From an uncultured Eubacteriales bacterium (GTDB lineage Bacteria > Bacillota > Clostridia > UMGS1883 > UMGS1540), in contig USAP01000099.1 in the NCBI GenBank assembly GCA_900552775.1, positions 1 to 6,220 of the forward strand: a stretch of 6,220 nt of DNA, read 5' to 3'. Below are positions 1 through 6,220 of the stretch, in pieces. The stretch's first letter is position 1; each line of letters begins with the position of its first letter. The notes beneath the pieces were generated by a model that was not told the origin of the DNA, made no database searches, and saw only the letters and a program-made list of their open reading frames with translations. The position numbers and the translations under genes are program-made.

Positions 1-136
1 TTTTAGAAATAAAAACAGTTGCTGACGTTCCCCAGAACCCTGTCAAATAATAAATATTATTTTGACCAGTCACCAAAAACGCATCAACCTCTGATTGATT
101 CAACTTAGCCTCAAATCTCTCAATCCTCGCTAACAT
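1..136 (-). CDS. pepP: Xaa-Pro aminopeptidase/dipeptidase (M24 family), N-terminal part only, runs off the left edge
   Basis: Forty-five codons are present, from ATG at 136-134 to the window edge. The peptide starts MLARIERFEAKLNQ and contains VDAFLVTGQNNIYYLTGF followed by WGTSATVFISK. This is the first strand-helix unit of the creatinase N-terminal domain that precedes the pita-bread metallopeptidase domain. The '(I/V)DAFLVT...N(I/V)YYLTGF' pattern is typical of cytoplasmic proline-specific peptidases, which remove or split residues before proline and normally bind two metal ions. The metal-binding C-terminal domain lies outside the window, so catalysis cannot be checked. The start is well supported: AAGGAG at 148-143 sits 6 bases upstream of ATG, and a promoter lies just above it. 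The wording (FWG...TVFIS) is closest, from memory, to streptococcal PepP. PepP and PepQ cannot be separated from this fragment. The gene follows uvrA in the same direction but has its own promoter and lies beyond a terminator. Confidence 0.72.
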   Translation of the reverse strand, partial: MLARIERFEAKLNQSEVDAFLVTGQNNIYYLTGFWGTSATVFISK

Positions 137-166
137 ACAACTCTCCTTAGTAGGTATTTTAAATTT

Positions 167-195
167 ATTATACCAAAAAAACACCAACACAATTG
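167..195 (-). promoter_or_regulatory. Extended -10 promoter for the M24 peptidase gene
   Basis: On the minus strand TATAAT (172-167) is preceded by TGG, giving a TGn-extended -10 box. No good -35 box is present: at 17-base spacing the hexamer is CAATTG (195-190), so the extended -10 probably carries the activity. The expected transcription start is near 160, leaving a leader of about 24 bases with the AAGGAG ribosome site. It lies downstream of the uvrA terminator, so the peptidase gene is probably transcribed separately from the uvr operon. Confidence 0.6.
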
Positions 196-246
196 TATTC
201 TACCGACTTTTTCCAAAAAAGCTTAAGTCATGAAGGAAAGTTGATG

Positions 247-289
247 AAAAACACCCCGAAAACCAGATTTCAACTAGCTTTCGGAGTGT
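247..289 (-). terminator. Rho-independent terminator of the exonuclease-uvrB-uvrA operon, probably bidirectional
   Basis: Arms at 289-274 (ACACTCCGAAAGCTAG) and 266-251 (CTGGTTTTCGGGGTGT) pair over 16 base pairs, including three G-U type pairs, around a 7-base loop (273-267). On the minus strand a run of five T (251-247), counting the last stem base, follows. The stem starts only 5 bases after the uvrA stop codon. On the plus strand the same hairpin is followed by ATTTTTTATTT (290-300), so it could also stop plus-strand transcription, although no plus-strand gene is seen leading into it. Confidence 0.88.
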
Positions 290-294
290 ATTTT

Positions 295-3117
295 TTATTT
301 CAATTTGTCTTTTAAATATTGTCCTGTGAAGGATTCTTTGACTTTGGCGACCTCTTCTGGTGTGCCTGTGGCAACGATTTGTCCACCACCGACACCGCCT
401 TCTGGTCCAAGGTCGATAATGTGGTCAGCTGTCTTAATCACATCAAGATTGTGTTCTATTACAACAACGGTGTTCCCGCCCTCTATAAGTCTTTGAAGCA
501 CTTCCGTAAGCCTGTGCACGTCCGCTGTATGAAGACCTGTTGTCGGCTCGTCAAGAATATACATTGTTCTTCCGGTGGAACGTTTTGAAAGTTCTGTGGC
601 AAGTTTTACCCTTTGTGCTTCTCCGCCCGAAAGAAGTGTTGACGGCTGACCGATTTTTACATATCCGAGTCCCACGTCACACAGCGTTTGCAGTTTCCTG
701 CGGATTTTTTCATGATTTTTAAAGAATTCAAGTCCTTCTTCAATTGTCATATCAAGTACATCGTATATATTTTTTCCGAGATAAGTCACTTCCAAAGTTT
801 CGCGGTTATAGCGCTTCCCTTTGCAGACTTCGCACGGAACATAAATATCCGAAAGAAAGTGCATTTCAATTTTAATAATGCCGTCACCGCCGCAAGCTTC
901 GCACCTGCCGCCTTTAACATTAAAACTGAATCTGCCCGGTCCGTAGCCTCGCACTTTTGCTTCGTTTGATGTTGCAAAAACCTCGCGGATATCATTAAAA
1001 ACTCCTGTGTATGTTGCGGGATTTGATCTCGGTGTTCTGCCTATCGGACTTTGACTTATTGCAATTACTTTATCAAGGTTTTCAATTCCGCGGATTTCTT
1101 TACACTCGCCCATGCCCTCTTTTGCCCCGTTGAGTTTATTGGCAAGTTCTTTATAAAGAATTTCATTTATAAGTGATGATTTACCGCTTCCCGAAACACC
1201 TGTTATGCAAACAAGCATGCCAAGCGGAATTTTAGCGTTGATATTTTTAAGATTATTTTGTTTTGCTCCTATTATTTCAAGAAATTTGCCGTTTCCTTTT
1301 CTCCTGTGCTCGGGAATCGGAATTTCTTTTTTATGAGAGAGATATTGTCCTGTGATGCTTTTCTCACAGTTGAGCACATCTGAAACCGTTCCGTTTACAA
1401 CAACTTCTCCGCCGTGTATGCCGGCTCCGGGACCGATATCCACCACATGGTCAGCTTCAAGTATTGTTTCCTCGTCATGTTCAACCACAATCAAAGTATT
1501 TCCCATATCACGAAGATTTTTAAGCGTGCTTAAAAGCTTTGTATTATCTCTTTGATGTAAACCTATCGAAGGCTCGTCCAGTATATACAAAACGCCTACA
1601 AGTCCGCTTCCTATCTGTGTTGCAAGCCTTATTCGCTGTGCTTCTCCGCCCGAAAGAGTTGCTGCGCTTCTTGCAAGGGTAAGATAGTCAAGACCGACAT
1701 TTTTTAAAAATGTAAGCCTTGCGTTTATTTCTTTTAAAATCTGAGATGCGATTTTTGTTTCAATCTCGGATAATTCCAGATTATCAAAAAAAACAATCAG
1801 CGAAGTAACCGAGAGTTTTGTCAGCGAGGCAATATTTTGTCCGCCTACGGTTACGGCAAGTATTTCAGGCTTCAATCTGTCTCCGCGGCAGTCGGGACAG
1901 ATATCCTCAGACATGTAGCGTTCTATATCACTTTTTGACCATTCCGATGTAGTCTCGCGGTATCTTCTTTCAAGATTAGGAATTATACCCTCAAAAGGAG
2001 TTGAATACGAGCCGCTGCCGTATTCACGCGAATATTCATATTTTATTTTTTCCGTACCGCTGCCGTACAAAAGAACATTTATAATATTTTCAGGCAGCTC
2101 GCGTACAGGCGTGTTTATATCAAAACCGTAATGTTTTGCCAAACCGTTAAAGTACATACGTGCCATAGAATTGTCTTTGCCGCGCACAGTCCACCCGGGA
2201 GACATAATACCGCCGTTTATTATTGATTTATCGGGATTGGCAAGTATCCTTGCAGGGTCTATTCTAAGCCTCATTCCGAGACCCATACATGTCGGGCAGG
2301 CGCCGAACGGACTGTTGAAAGAAAATGCTCTCGGCGTCAGCTCTTCAATATTTATTCCACAGTCATGACATGCGTAATTAAGCGAATATGTTGTTTCTTC
2401 ATTGTCGAAAAGAACATTTACAAGTCCGTTTCCGAGTTTAAAAGCCGTTTCAAGAGAATCCGTAAGTCTTTGTATAATGCCGTCTTTAATTTTAAGTCTG
2501 TCCACCACAATTTCTATTGTGTGTTTTTTCGTTTTCTCGAGAGTAATATCTTCTTCGAGAAGTCTTATTTCACCGTCAACTCTGACTCTGACATAACCGT
2601 CTTTTTTTGCCTTCTCAAATATTTTTTTATGTTCGCCTTTTTTTGCACGTACAATGGGCGCAAAAATCTGCATTTTTGTGCCTTCTTCATGTGATAAAAT
2701 ACTGTCAACAATCTGGTCTATGGTTTGTTTTTTTATTTCTTTGCCGCATTTATGGCAATGTGCCACACCTATTCTGGCATACAAAAGTCTTAAATAATCA
2801 TATATTTCAGTTACCGTTCCGACAGTAGAACGGGGATTTTTGGCAGTGGTTTTCTGATCTATCGAAATGGCAGGCGATAATCCGCCTATAAAATCCACAT
2901 CGGGCTTTTCCATCTGTCCCAAAAACTGCCTTGCATATGCCGAAAGACTTTCAACATAACGTCTCTGACCCTCCGCATATATTGTATCAAACGCAAGAGA
3001 TGATTTACCGCTTCCGGAAAGTCCCGTAAAAACTATAAACTTATCCCTCGGGATACTGAGGCTTATGTTTTTGAGGTTATTTTCCCTTGCTCCTTTAATT
3101 ACAATTTCATTCTTCAT
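295..3117 (-). CDS. uvrA: UvrA, excinuclease ABC subunit A (DNA damage sensor ATPase)
   Basis: This is the damage-scanning subunit of bacterial nucleotide-excision repair. The UvrA dimer finds distorted DNA in the cytoplasm and loads UvrB. At 940 residues it is full length and holds two ABC ATPase modules. Module I has Walker [10 protein letters not shown] (32-40), signature [12 protein letters not shown] (488-499) and Walker B YILDEPS (511-517). Module II has Walker [10 protein letters not shown] (640-648), signature [12 protein letters not shown] (829-840) and Walker B MYILDEP (852-858). Zinc-binding cysteine pairs are all kept: C121/C124 with C407/C410, C250/C253 with C274/C277, and C739/C742 with C762/C765. 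The insert between them (about 130-250) is the UvrB-binding region in the family. The ATG at 3117-3115 has GGAG (3127-3124) 6 bases upstream, inside the uvrB coding sequence, and the genes overlap by 11 bases, so translation is coupled. One oddity: residues from about 890 onward use a different codon set (both prolines CCA, no ATA isoleucine), unlike the rest of the gene. Confidence 0.98.
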   Translation of the reverse strand: MKNEIVIKGARENNLKNISLSIPRDKFIVFTGLSGSGKSSLAFDTIYAEGQRRYVESLSAYARQFLGQMEKPDVDFIGGLSPAISIDQKTTAKNPRSTVGTVTEIYDYLRLLYARIGVAHCHKCGKEIKKQTIDQIVDSILSHEEGTKMQIFAPIVRAKKGEHKKIFEKAKKDGYVRVRVDGEIRLLEEDITLEKTKKHTIEIVVDRLKIKDGIIQRLTDSLETAFKLGNGLVNVLFDNEETTYSLNYACHDCGINIEELTPRAFSFNSPFGACPTCMGLGMRLRIDPARILANPDKSIINGGIMSPGWTVRGKDNSMARMYFNGLAKHYGFDINTPVRELPENIINVLLYGSGTEKIKYEYSREYGSGSYSTPFEGIIPNLERRYRETTSEWSKSDIERYMSEDICPDCRGDRLKPEILAVTVGGQNIASLTKLSVTSLIVFFDNLELSEIETKIASQILKEINARLTFLKNVGLDYLTLARSAATLSGGEAQRIRLATQIGSGLVGVLYILDEPSIGLHQRDNTKLLSTLKNLRDMGNTLIVVEHDEETILEADHVVDIGPGAGIHGGEVVVNGTVSDVLNCEKSITGQYLSHKKEIPIPEHRRKGNGKFLEIIGAKQNNLKNINAKIPLGMLVCITGVSGSGKSSLINEILYKELANKLNGAKEGMGECKEIRGIENLDKVIAISQSPIGRTPRSNPATYTGVFNDIREVFATSNEAKVRGYGPGRFSFNVKGGRCEACGGDGIIKIEMHFLSDIYVPCEVCKGKRYNRETLEVTYLGKNIYDVLDMTIEEGLEFFKNHEKIRRKLQTLCDVGLGYVKIGQPSTLLSGGEAQRVKLATELSKRSTGRTMYILDEPTTGLHTADVHRLTEVLQRLIEGGNTVVVIEHNLDVIKTADHIIDLGPEGGVGGGQIVATGTPEEVAKVKESFTGQYLKDKLK

Positions 3118-5056
3118 TTTCTTCTCCGCCCGTAAGTATTTTTATTTTATCTCTGAGTTTTGCCGCATCTTCAAATCTGAGCTCGCGTGAAGCACGCAGC
3201 ATTTCATCCGTAAGTCTGTCTACCAATTCACTTATATTCTCCGTTTTAACTTCTTCTTCGACCGTTTTTGTGGCTTCTATTACTTCACGAACGGACTTTT
3301 TAACTGACTTTGGCACTATGCCGTGTTCTTTGTTATAACCCATTTGCAAAGTTCTTCTTCTGTTTGTTTCGGCAATTGCGCTTTTCATTGATTTTGTAAT
3401 CGAATCGGCATACATAATAACACGTCCGCCGACGTTTCTTGCTGCACGTCCTATTGTCTGAATAAGAGATGTTTCGCTTCTTAAAAAACCCTCTTTGTCG
3501 GCGTCCAAAATAGCCACAAGAGAAACCTCGGGAATATCAAGACCTTCTCTTAGCAGATTAATTCCTACAAGAACATCAAAAACACCCAGACGAAGATCAC
3601 GTACAATTTCCATTCTCTCGATAGTTTCTATATCATGGTGCATATACTTAACCGCAACTCCGGCTTCACGCAGATAGTCCGTTAAATCCTCCGCCATTTT
3701 TTTCGTAAGAGTTGTTACAAGAACACGTTCTTTCTTTTCGGTACAGATTTTTATTTCATCAAGCAGATCGTCAACCTGACCGTGAACCGGTTTTACAATT
3801 ATTTCGGGATCAATAAGACCCGTGGGACGTATCACCTGTTCCACAATTCGGGTGCTTCTCTCTCTTTCGTATTCTGCCGGTGTGGCGCTGTTATATACAA
3901 CCTGATTTATTCTTTCGTTAAACTCATCAAATGTCAGCGGTCTGTTATCATATGCCGAAGGCAATCTGAAGCCGTAATCTATGAGACTTTTCTTTCTCGC
4001 TCTGTCGCCGCGGTACATAGCGCGCACCTGAGGTATTGTAACATGGCTTTCATCAACCAACAGAAGATAGTCATCCGGAAAATAATCCATAAGTGTATAC
4101 GGTGCACTGCCTGCGGGACGTTCGTTTATATATCTTGAATAGTTTTCTATGCCGCTGCAAAAACCTATTTCTTTCATCATTTCAATGTCGTAATTTGTTC
4201 TTTCGGTTATTCGCTGCATTTCAAGAAGTTTATTATTCTGCTCAAACCATGCGGCTCTTTCCTCAAGCTCTGCCTGAATATTCTTTATGGCTCTCTCCAT
4301 CTTATCCTTTGTTGTAACATAATGAGAAGCCGGATATATCGCAACATGCGAACGCACACCGAGAATTTCCCCTGTAAGCACATCGATTTCGCTTATTCTC
4401 TCAATTTCATCGCCGAAAAACTCTATGCGAAACGCACGGCTGTCCTGTGACGACGGAAAAATTTCAAGTACATCTCCGTGGGCTCTGAACTTGCCTCTCA
4501 CAAAATTGATATCGTTGCGTTCATACTGGATATCAACAAGTTTTCTGATAACCTCATCCCTGTCAAGCTCCATTCCGGTACGGAGCGAAAGAATTAGTTT
4601 TGCATAATCTTTCGGGTCACCCAAACTGTATATGCAGGAAACACTCGAAACAACAATCACGTCACGTCTCTCAAAAAGAGCGGATGTTGCACTGTGCCTG
4701 AGTTTATCTATTTCATCGTTAATCTGAGCATCTTTTTCTATAAAAGTATCTGTCTGAGGAATATAAGCCTCGGGCTGATAATAGTCGTAATATGAGACAA
4801 AATATTCAACTGCGCTGTTGGGAAAAAACTCTTTAAACTCACTGCAGAGCTGCGCGGCAAGAATTTTGTTGTGTGCAAGCACAAGCGTAGGTTTATTAGT
4901 TTTGGCAATTAAATTAGCCATCGTAAATGTTTTTCCGGAGCCAGTAACACCCATAAGAGTTTGTTCTCTGTCACCGTGCAAAACACCGCGCGCAAGCGCT
5001 TCAATTGCTTTAGGCTGATCTCCGGCAGGCTTGAATTCAGAGTGAATTTCAAACAT
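3107..5056 (-). CDS. uvrB: UvrB, excinuclease ABC subunit B (damage-verifying helicase-like subunit)
   Basis: UvrB takes damaged DNA from UvrA, verifies the lesion and recruits UvrC for the dual incision. From the ATG at 5056 the protein has 649 residues, normal for the family, and begins with the family-typical [15 protein letters not shown]. Visible motifs are Walker A GVTGSGKT (36-43), the beta-hairpin with tyrosines [10 protein letters not shown] (89-98) that inserts between strands, the DESH box (335-338), [13 protein letters not shown] (498-510), the QTIGRAAR arginine-finger motif (533-540), and a C-terminal UVR domain (about 610-643, ending [12 protein letters not shown]) for UvrC/UvrA contact. 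An upstream in-frame ATG at 5098 would add 14 residues ([14 protein letters not shown]) that merely re-read the exonuclease tail. It has GGAGG 21 bases away, too far to be useful, so I prefer 5056. That start has only a weak upstream match (GCGGAC) and overlaps the exonuclease stop by 8 bases (ATGTTTGA), pointing to translational coupling. No frameshift or missing motif is seen. Confidence 0.97.
   Translation of the reverse strand: MFEIHSEFKPAGDQPKAIEALARGVLHGDREQTLMGVTGSGKTFTMANLIAKTNKPTLVLAHNKILAAQLCSEFKEFFPNSAVEYFVSYYDYYQPEAYIPQTDTFIEKDAQINDEIDKLRHSATSALFERRDVIVVSSVSCIYSLGDPKDYAKLILSLRTGMELDRDEVIRKLVDIQYERNDINFVRGKFRAHGDVLEIFPSSQDSRAFRIEFFGDEIERISEIDVLTGEILGVRSHVAIYPASHYVTTKDKMERAIKNIQAELEERAAWFEQNNKLLEMQRITERTNYDIEMMKEIGFCSGIENYSRYINERPAGSAPYTLMDYFPDDYLLLVDESHVTIPQVRAMYRGDRARKKSLIDYGFRLPSAYDNRPLTFDEFNERINQVVYNSATPAEYERERSTRIVEQVIRPTGLIDPEIIVKPVHGQVDDLLDEIKICTEKKERVLVTTLTKKMAEDLTDYLREAGVAVKYMHHDIETIERMEIVRDLRLGVFDVLVGINLLREGLDIPEVSLVAILDADKEGFLRSETSLIQTIGRAARNVGGRVIMYADSITKSMKSAIAETNRRRTLQMGYNKEHGIVPKSVKKSVREVIEATKTVEEEVKTENISELVDRLTDEMLRASRELRFEDAAKLRDKIKILTGGEENEE
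3118..3127 (-). promoter_or_regulatory. uvrA: Ribosome binding site of uvrA inside the uvrB 3' end
   Basis: GGAG (3127-3124) followed by AAGAAA precedes ATG at 3117, a standard 6-base spacing. These bases also encode the glycine and glutamates near the UvrB C-terminus. It fixes the uvrA start and explains the 11-base gene overlap, since ribosomes finishing UvrB stop 6 bases downstream of the uvrA ATG. Confidence 0.75.
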
Positions 5057-6014
5057 TTTTTGTGTTTGCGTCCGCAGAGCTTTTCTTTCTTTTCCCATGT
5101 TTTCTTCTGCGAAACGCTTCCTCCTTTTCTGTTTGAATTTTTATGCGTTTGAAATAAAGTGCATTAAAATCATCATTAAACTTATACAGAATACGTTTAA
5201 CCCTGCAGCCGCCTTTTTGTGTTTTAATAAAACGTAGAAGCGCTGCATACGGCGAACCGCACTTGCACCTTAAAATTCCGAGAACTTTTGATGAATTTAC
5301 CGAAGCCCAGTCACTGCCGCACATTTTTTCACCGCATTTCGGGCAGATAAAACAAATTGTTATGCTATCACGCAGCGCAGCGTCTTTGGATTTAAACACA
5401 TTTTCAGAATCTTCGCGGAAAACTATATCGGAAAAATTATCGAAAATATCTGCTTTTGAGTTCTCGATTCCGCTTTTCATATCAAGCTTTTTACACACCA
5501 AATACGTGTTAACGGCATCGTTTAATGCATCGTGCTCGTTCAGCCCGTCTATTCCGAGCTTTTCCATTGCATATGTTAAAGAAAACTGTCTGTTTCCGTT
5601 ATCTATCTGATTAAAAAATATATCCTGAACATTTATGCATTTCGGAATCCAGCTGTAGGAAATACCCCAGAGAATATGATTGTCAAAAAGTATTCCCATA
5701 TCGTCCGGACCCCATGTCATAAACAAAAAATCATCTCCACACCATAAGCGGAGTTTGTCCGACGCTTCTGCAAAAGAAATTCCGTTTTTTATATCGTCGT
5801 TGGTAATGCTTGTAAGCGCGGCGACCTTTTTATTCATGCTTTTATAGTATTTCGGTTTAACGGCAATTTTAATCTTATCGGTCATTTCGAAATTTTCGTT
5901 AAGTTTTACCGCTCCTATCTGAATAACTTCACCGTTCAAAAAAACAGGTTTTCTGACAACCGCGCGTGAGGATTTTGCCTGATTCCATTCCATGTCCAAT
6001 ATTATATAATTCAT
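5049..6014 (-). CDS. DEDDh 3'-5' exonuclease-domain protein with zinc-ribbon-like C-terminus
   Basis: The protein has 321 residues. Residues 1-175 form a DnaQ/RNase T-like exonuclease fold, which removes nucleotides from 3' ends of DNA or RNA using two metal ions. The acidic motifs are visible: D7 and E9 in ILDMEW (ExoI), D104/D105 in [10 protein letters not shown] (ExoII), and H161/D166 in EHDALNDA (ExoIII, the DEDDh subtype). The TWGPDD form of ExoII is common, from memory, in a clostridial subfamily rather than in DnaQ itself. After a linker come C224/C227 (CPKC) and C250/C252 (CKC), which could hold a zinc ion, and a strongly basic tail ([10 protein letters not shown], 302-311) likely to touch nucleic acid. 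No signal peptide or membrane segment is seen, so it is cytoplasmic. The ATG at 6014 has AGGTGA (6024-6019) just upstream. It is first in the operon and overlaps uvrB by 8 bases. The substrate is unknown. A role in trimming repair intermediates is inference from position only; an RNA-processing role is equally possible. Confidence 0.9.
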   Translation of the reverse strand: MNYIILDMEWNQAKSSRAVVRKPVFLNGEVIQIGAVKLNENFEMTDKIKIAVKPKYYKSMNKKVAALTSITNDDIKNGISFAEASDKLRLWCGDDFLFMTWGPDDMGILFDNHILWGISYSWIPKCINVQDIFFNQIDNGNRQFSLTYAMEKLGIDGLNEHDALNDAVNTYLVCKKLDMKSGIENSKADIFDNFSDIVFREDSENVFKSKDAALRDSITICFICPKCGEKMCGSDWASVNSSKVLGILRCKCGSPYAALLRFIKTQKGGCRVKRILYKFNDDFNALYFKRIKIQTEKEEAFRRRKHGKRKKSSADANTKNV

Positions 6015-6018
6015 TTGT

Positions 6019-6024
6019 TCACCT
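6019..6024 (-). promoter_or_regulatory. Ribosome binding site of the exonuclease gene
   Basis: AGGTGA (6024-6019) lies four bases before ATG at 6014-6012, with the AGG core 7 bases from the ATG. It supports the chosen start. No in-frame alternative start has a comparable site. Confidence 0.7.
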
Positions 6025-6046
6025 GCTGTGTAGTGTATATAAAGTA

Positions 6047-6075
6047 ATTATAGCACAAATGATTTTTTATTTCAA
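6047..6075 (-). promoter_or_regulatory. Sigma-A type promoter of the exonuclease-uvrB-uvrA operon
   Basis: On the minus strand -35 TTGAAA (6075-6070) and -10 TATAAT (6052-6047) are separated by exactly 17 bases, and TGC before the -10 adds the TGn extension. The predicted start is near 6040, giving a leader of about 25 bases. This is one base from the -35 consensus and perfect at -10, so the operon probably has substantial constitutive expression. No GAAC-N4-GTTC LexA box of the Firmicutes type is present in or around it. Confidence 0.85.
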
Positions 6076-6087
6076 CCACAAAATTAA

Positions 6088-6220
6088 ATACCGAAAAGGT
6101 GCGGCATTACAATATTATGCTTTGTAAATTATTCACATCATCAACCGCCTTATTCGACGGTCGTCCAAACGGGAATGGTTTCCCTTTATGAAATCTGCTT
6201 TGACCAGGCTTGGAAAGCCA
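6088..6220 (+). CDS. Partial divergent open frame, possible HI0074-like nucleotidyltransferase substrate-binding protein; 5' end unresolved
   Basis: One plus-strand frame is open from 6088 (after TAA at 6085-6087) to the window edge. Its only ordinary start codon is ATG at 6175, which gives MVSLYEICFDQAWKA before the edge. This wording resembles the first helices of the nucleotidyltransferase substrate-binding (HI0074-like) family, small all-alpha partners of MNT-type nucleotidyltransferases. The residues just before that ATG (PPYSTVVQTG) also look like the family, yet no ATG, GTG or TTG lies in frame upstream. Either translation starts at 6175 with a short N-terminus, or this is a 5'-truncated or frameshifted remnant. 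No convincing ribosome site precedes 6175. The family call rests on memory of the motif over roughly 25 residues, so confidence is low. If real, a nucleotidyltransferase gene beside it would be expected outside the window. Confidence 0.35.
   Translation, partial: MPKRCGITILCFVNYSHHQPPYSTVVQTGMVSLYEICFDQAWKA

Noticed and set aside
207..221. Small AT-rich inverted repeat (CTTTTT-CCA-AAAAAG type) between the terminator and the peptidase promoter
   Set aside because: The stem is only about 6 A-T rich pairs with no following T-run, so it is not a convincing terminator or operator. It could be chance in AT-rich intergenic DNA.
786..995. Short minus-strand frame within uvrA and the many plus-strand frames over uvrA, uvrB and the exonuclease (for example 2365-2694, 3782-4138, 5263-5610)
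   Set aside because: They lie entirely within genes with complete, conserved domain structure. Their translations are low-complexity or cysteine/phenylalanine-rich without recognisable motifs, as expected of alternative-frame shadows.
6105..6121. Near-palindrome GCATTACAATATTATGC upstream of the operon promoter
   Set aside because: Only four outer base pairs are perfect and the centre does not pair. It lies well upstream of the -35 box, so there is no basis to call it an operator.
6112..6192. Alternative plus-strand short frame starting MLCKLFTSSTALFDG and ending at TGA near 6192
   Set aside because: It is under 30 codons, has no ribosome site or recognisable motif, and overlaps the frame that shows family-like residues.
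1..6220. Searched for CRISPR repeats, insertion-sequence ends, tRNA genes, riboswitches, integrase genes and toxin-antitoxin pairs
   Set aside because: No regularly spaced direct repeats, terminal inverted repeats, cloverleaf pattern, recombinase motif or antitoxin-toxin gene pair was seen. Nearly all of 295-6014 is accounted for by three conserved genes.

Overview
The window is dominated by one minus-strand operon for nucleotide-excision DNA repair. Read in transcription order (right to left) it holds a DEDDh-type 3'-5' exonuclease with a zinc-ribbon-like C-terminus (6014-5049), uvrB (5056-3107) and uvrA (3117-295). The three genes overlap by 8 and 11 bases. They lie between a near-consensus sigma-A promoter (-35 TTGAAA, 17-base spacer, TG-extended TATAAT; 6047-6075) and a strong intrinsic terminator just after the uvrA stop (247-289). 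No other promoter or terminator is visible inside the operon. UvrA and UvrB form the damage-recognition and loading complex. The exonuclease has no proven role in that pathway, but it is translationally coupled to it here.

The organism is a low-GC Gram-positive (Firmicutes). The protein style of the exonuclease, UvrB and most of UvrA, the uvrB-uvrA adjacency and the exonuclease neighbour are most like Clostridia (Oscillospiraceae/Lachnospiraceae type). This is recognition from memory, not a search.

The left edge looks different. At 1-136 is the 5' end of a minus-strand Xaa-Pro peptidase (M24, PepP-like) gene with its own promoter. Its N-terminus resembles streptococcal PepP, and uvrA followed by pepP is a gene order I recall from streptococci. 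The last 40 or so codons of uvrA also change codon habit: both prolines there are CCA, while none of the 29 earlier prolines is. A junction between two DNA backgrounds, real or an assembly chimera, is therefore plausible near 410-456.

At the right edge (about 6088-6220, plus strand), divergent from the operon, is the start of an open frame. It resembles the HI0074-like nucleotidyltransferase substrate-binding family, and its similarity appears to begin upstream of the only in-frame ATG, so it may be truncated. I found no CRISPR array, insertion sequence, tRNA, rRNA or defence cassette. Apart from the possible junctions at the two edges, this is an ordinary repair operon.
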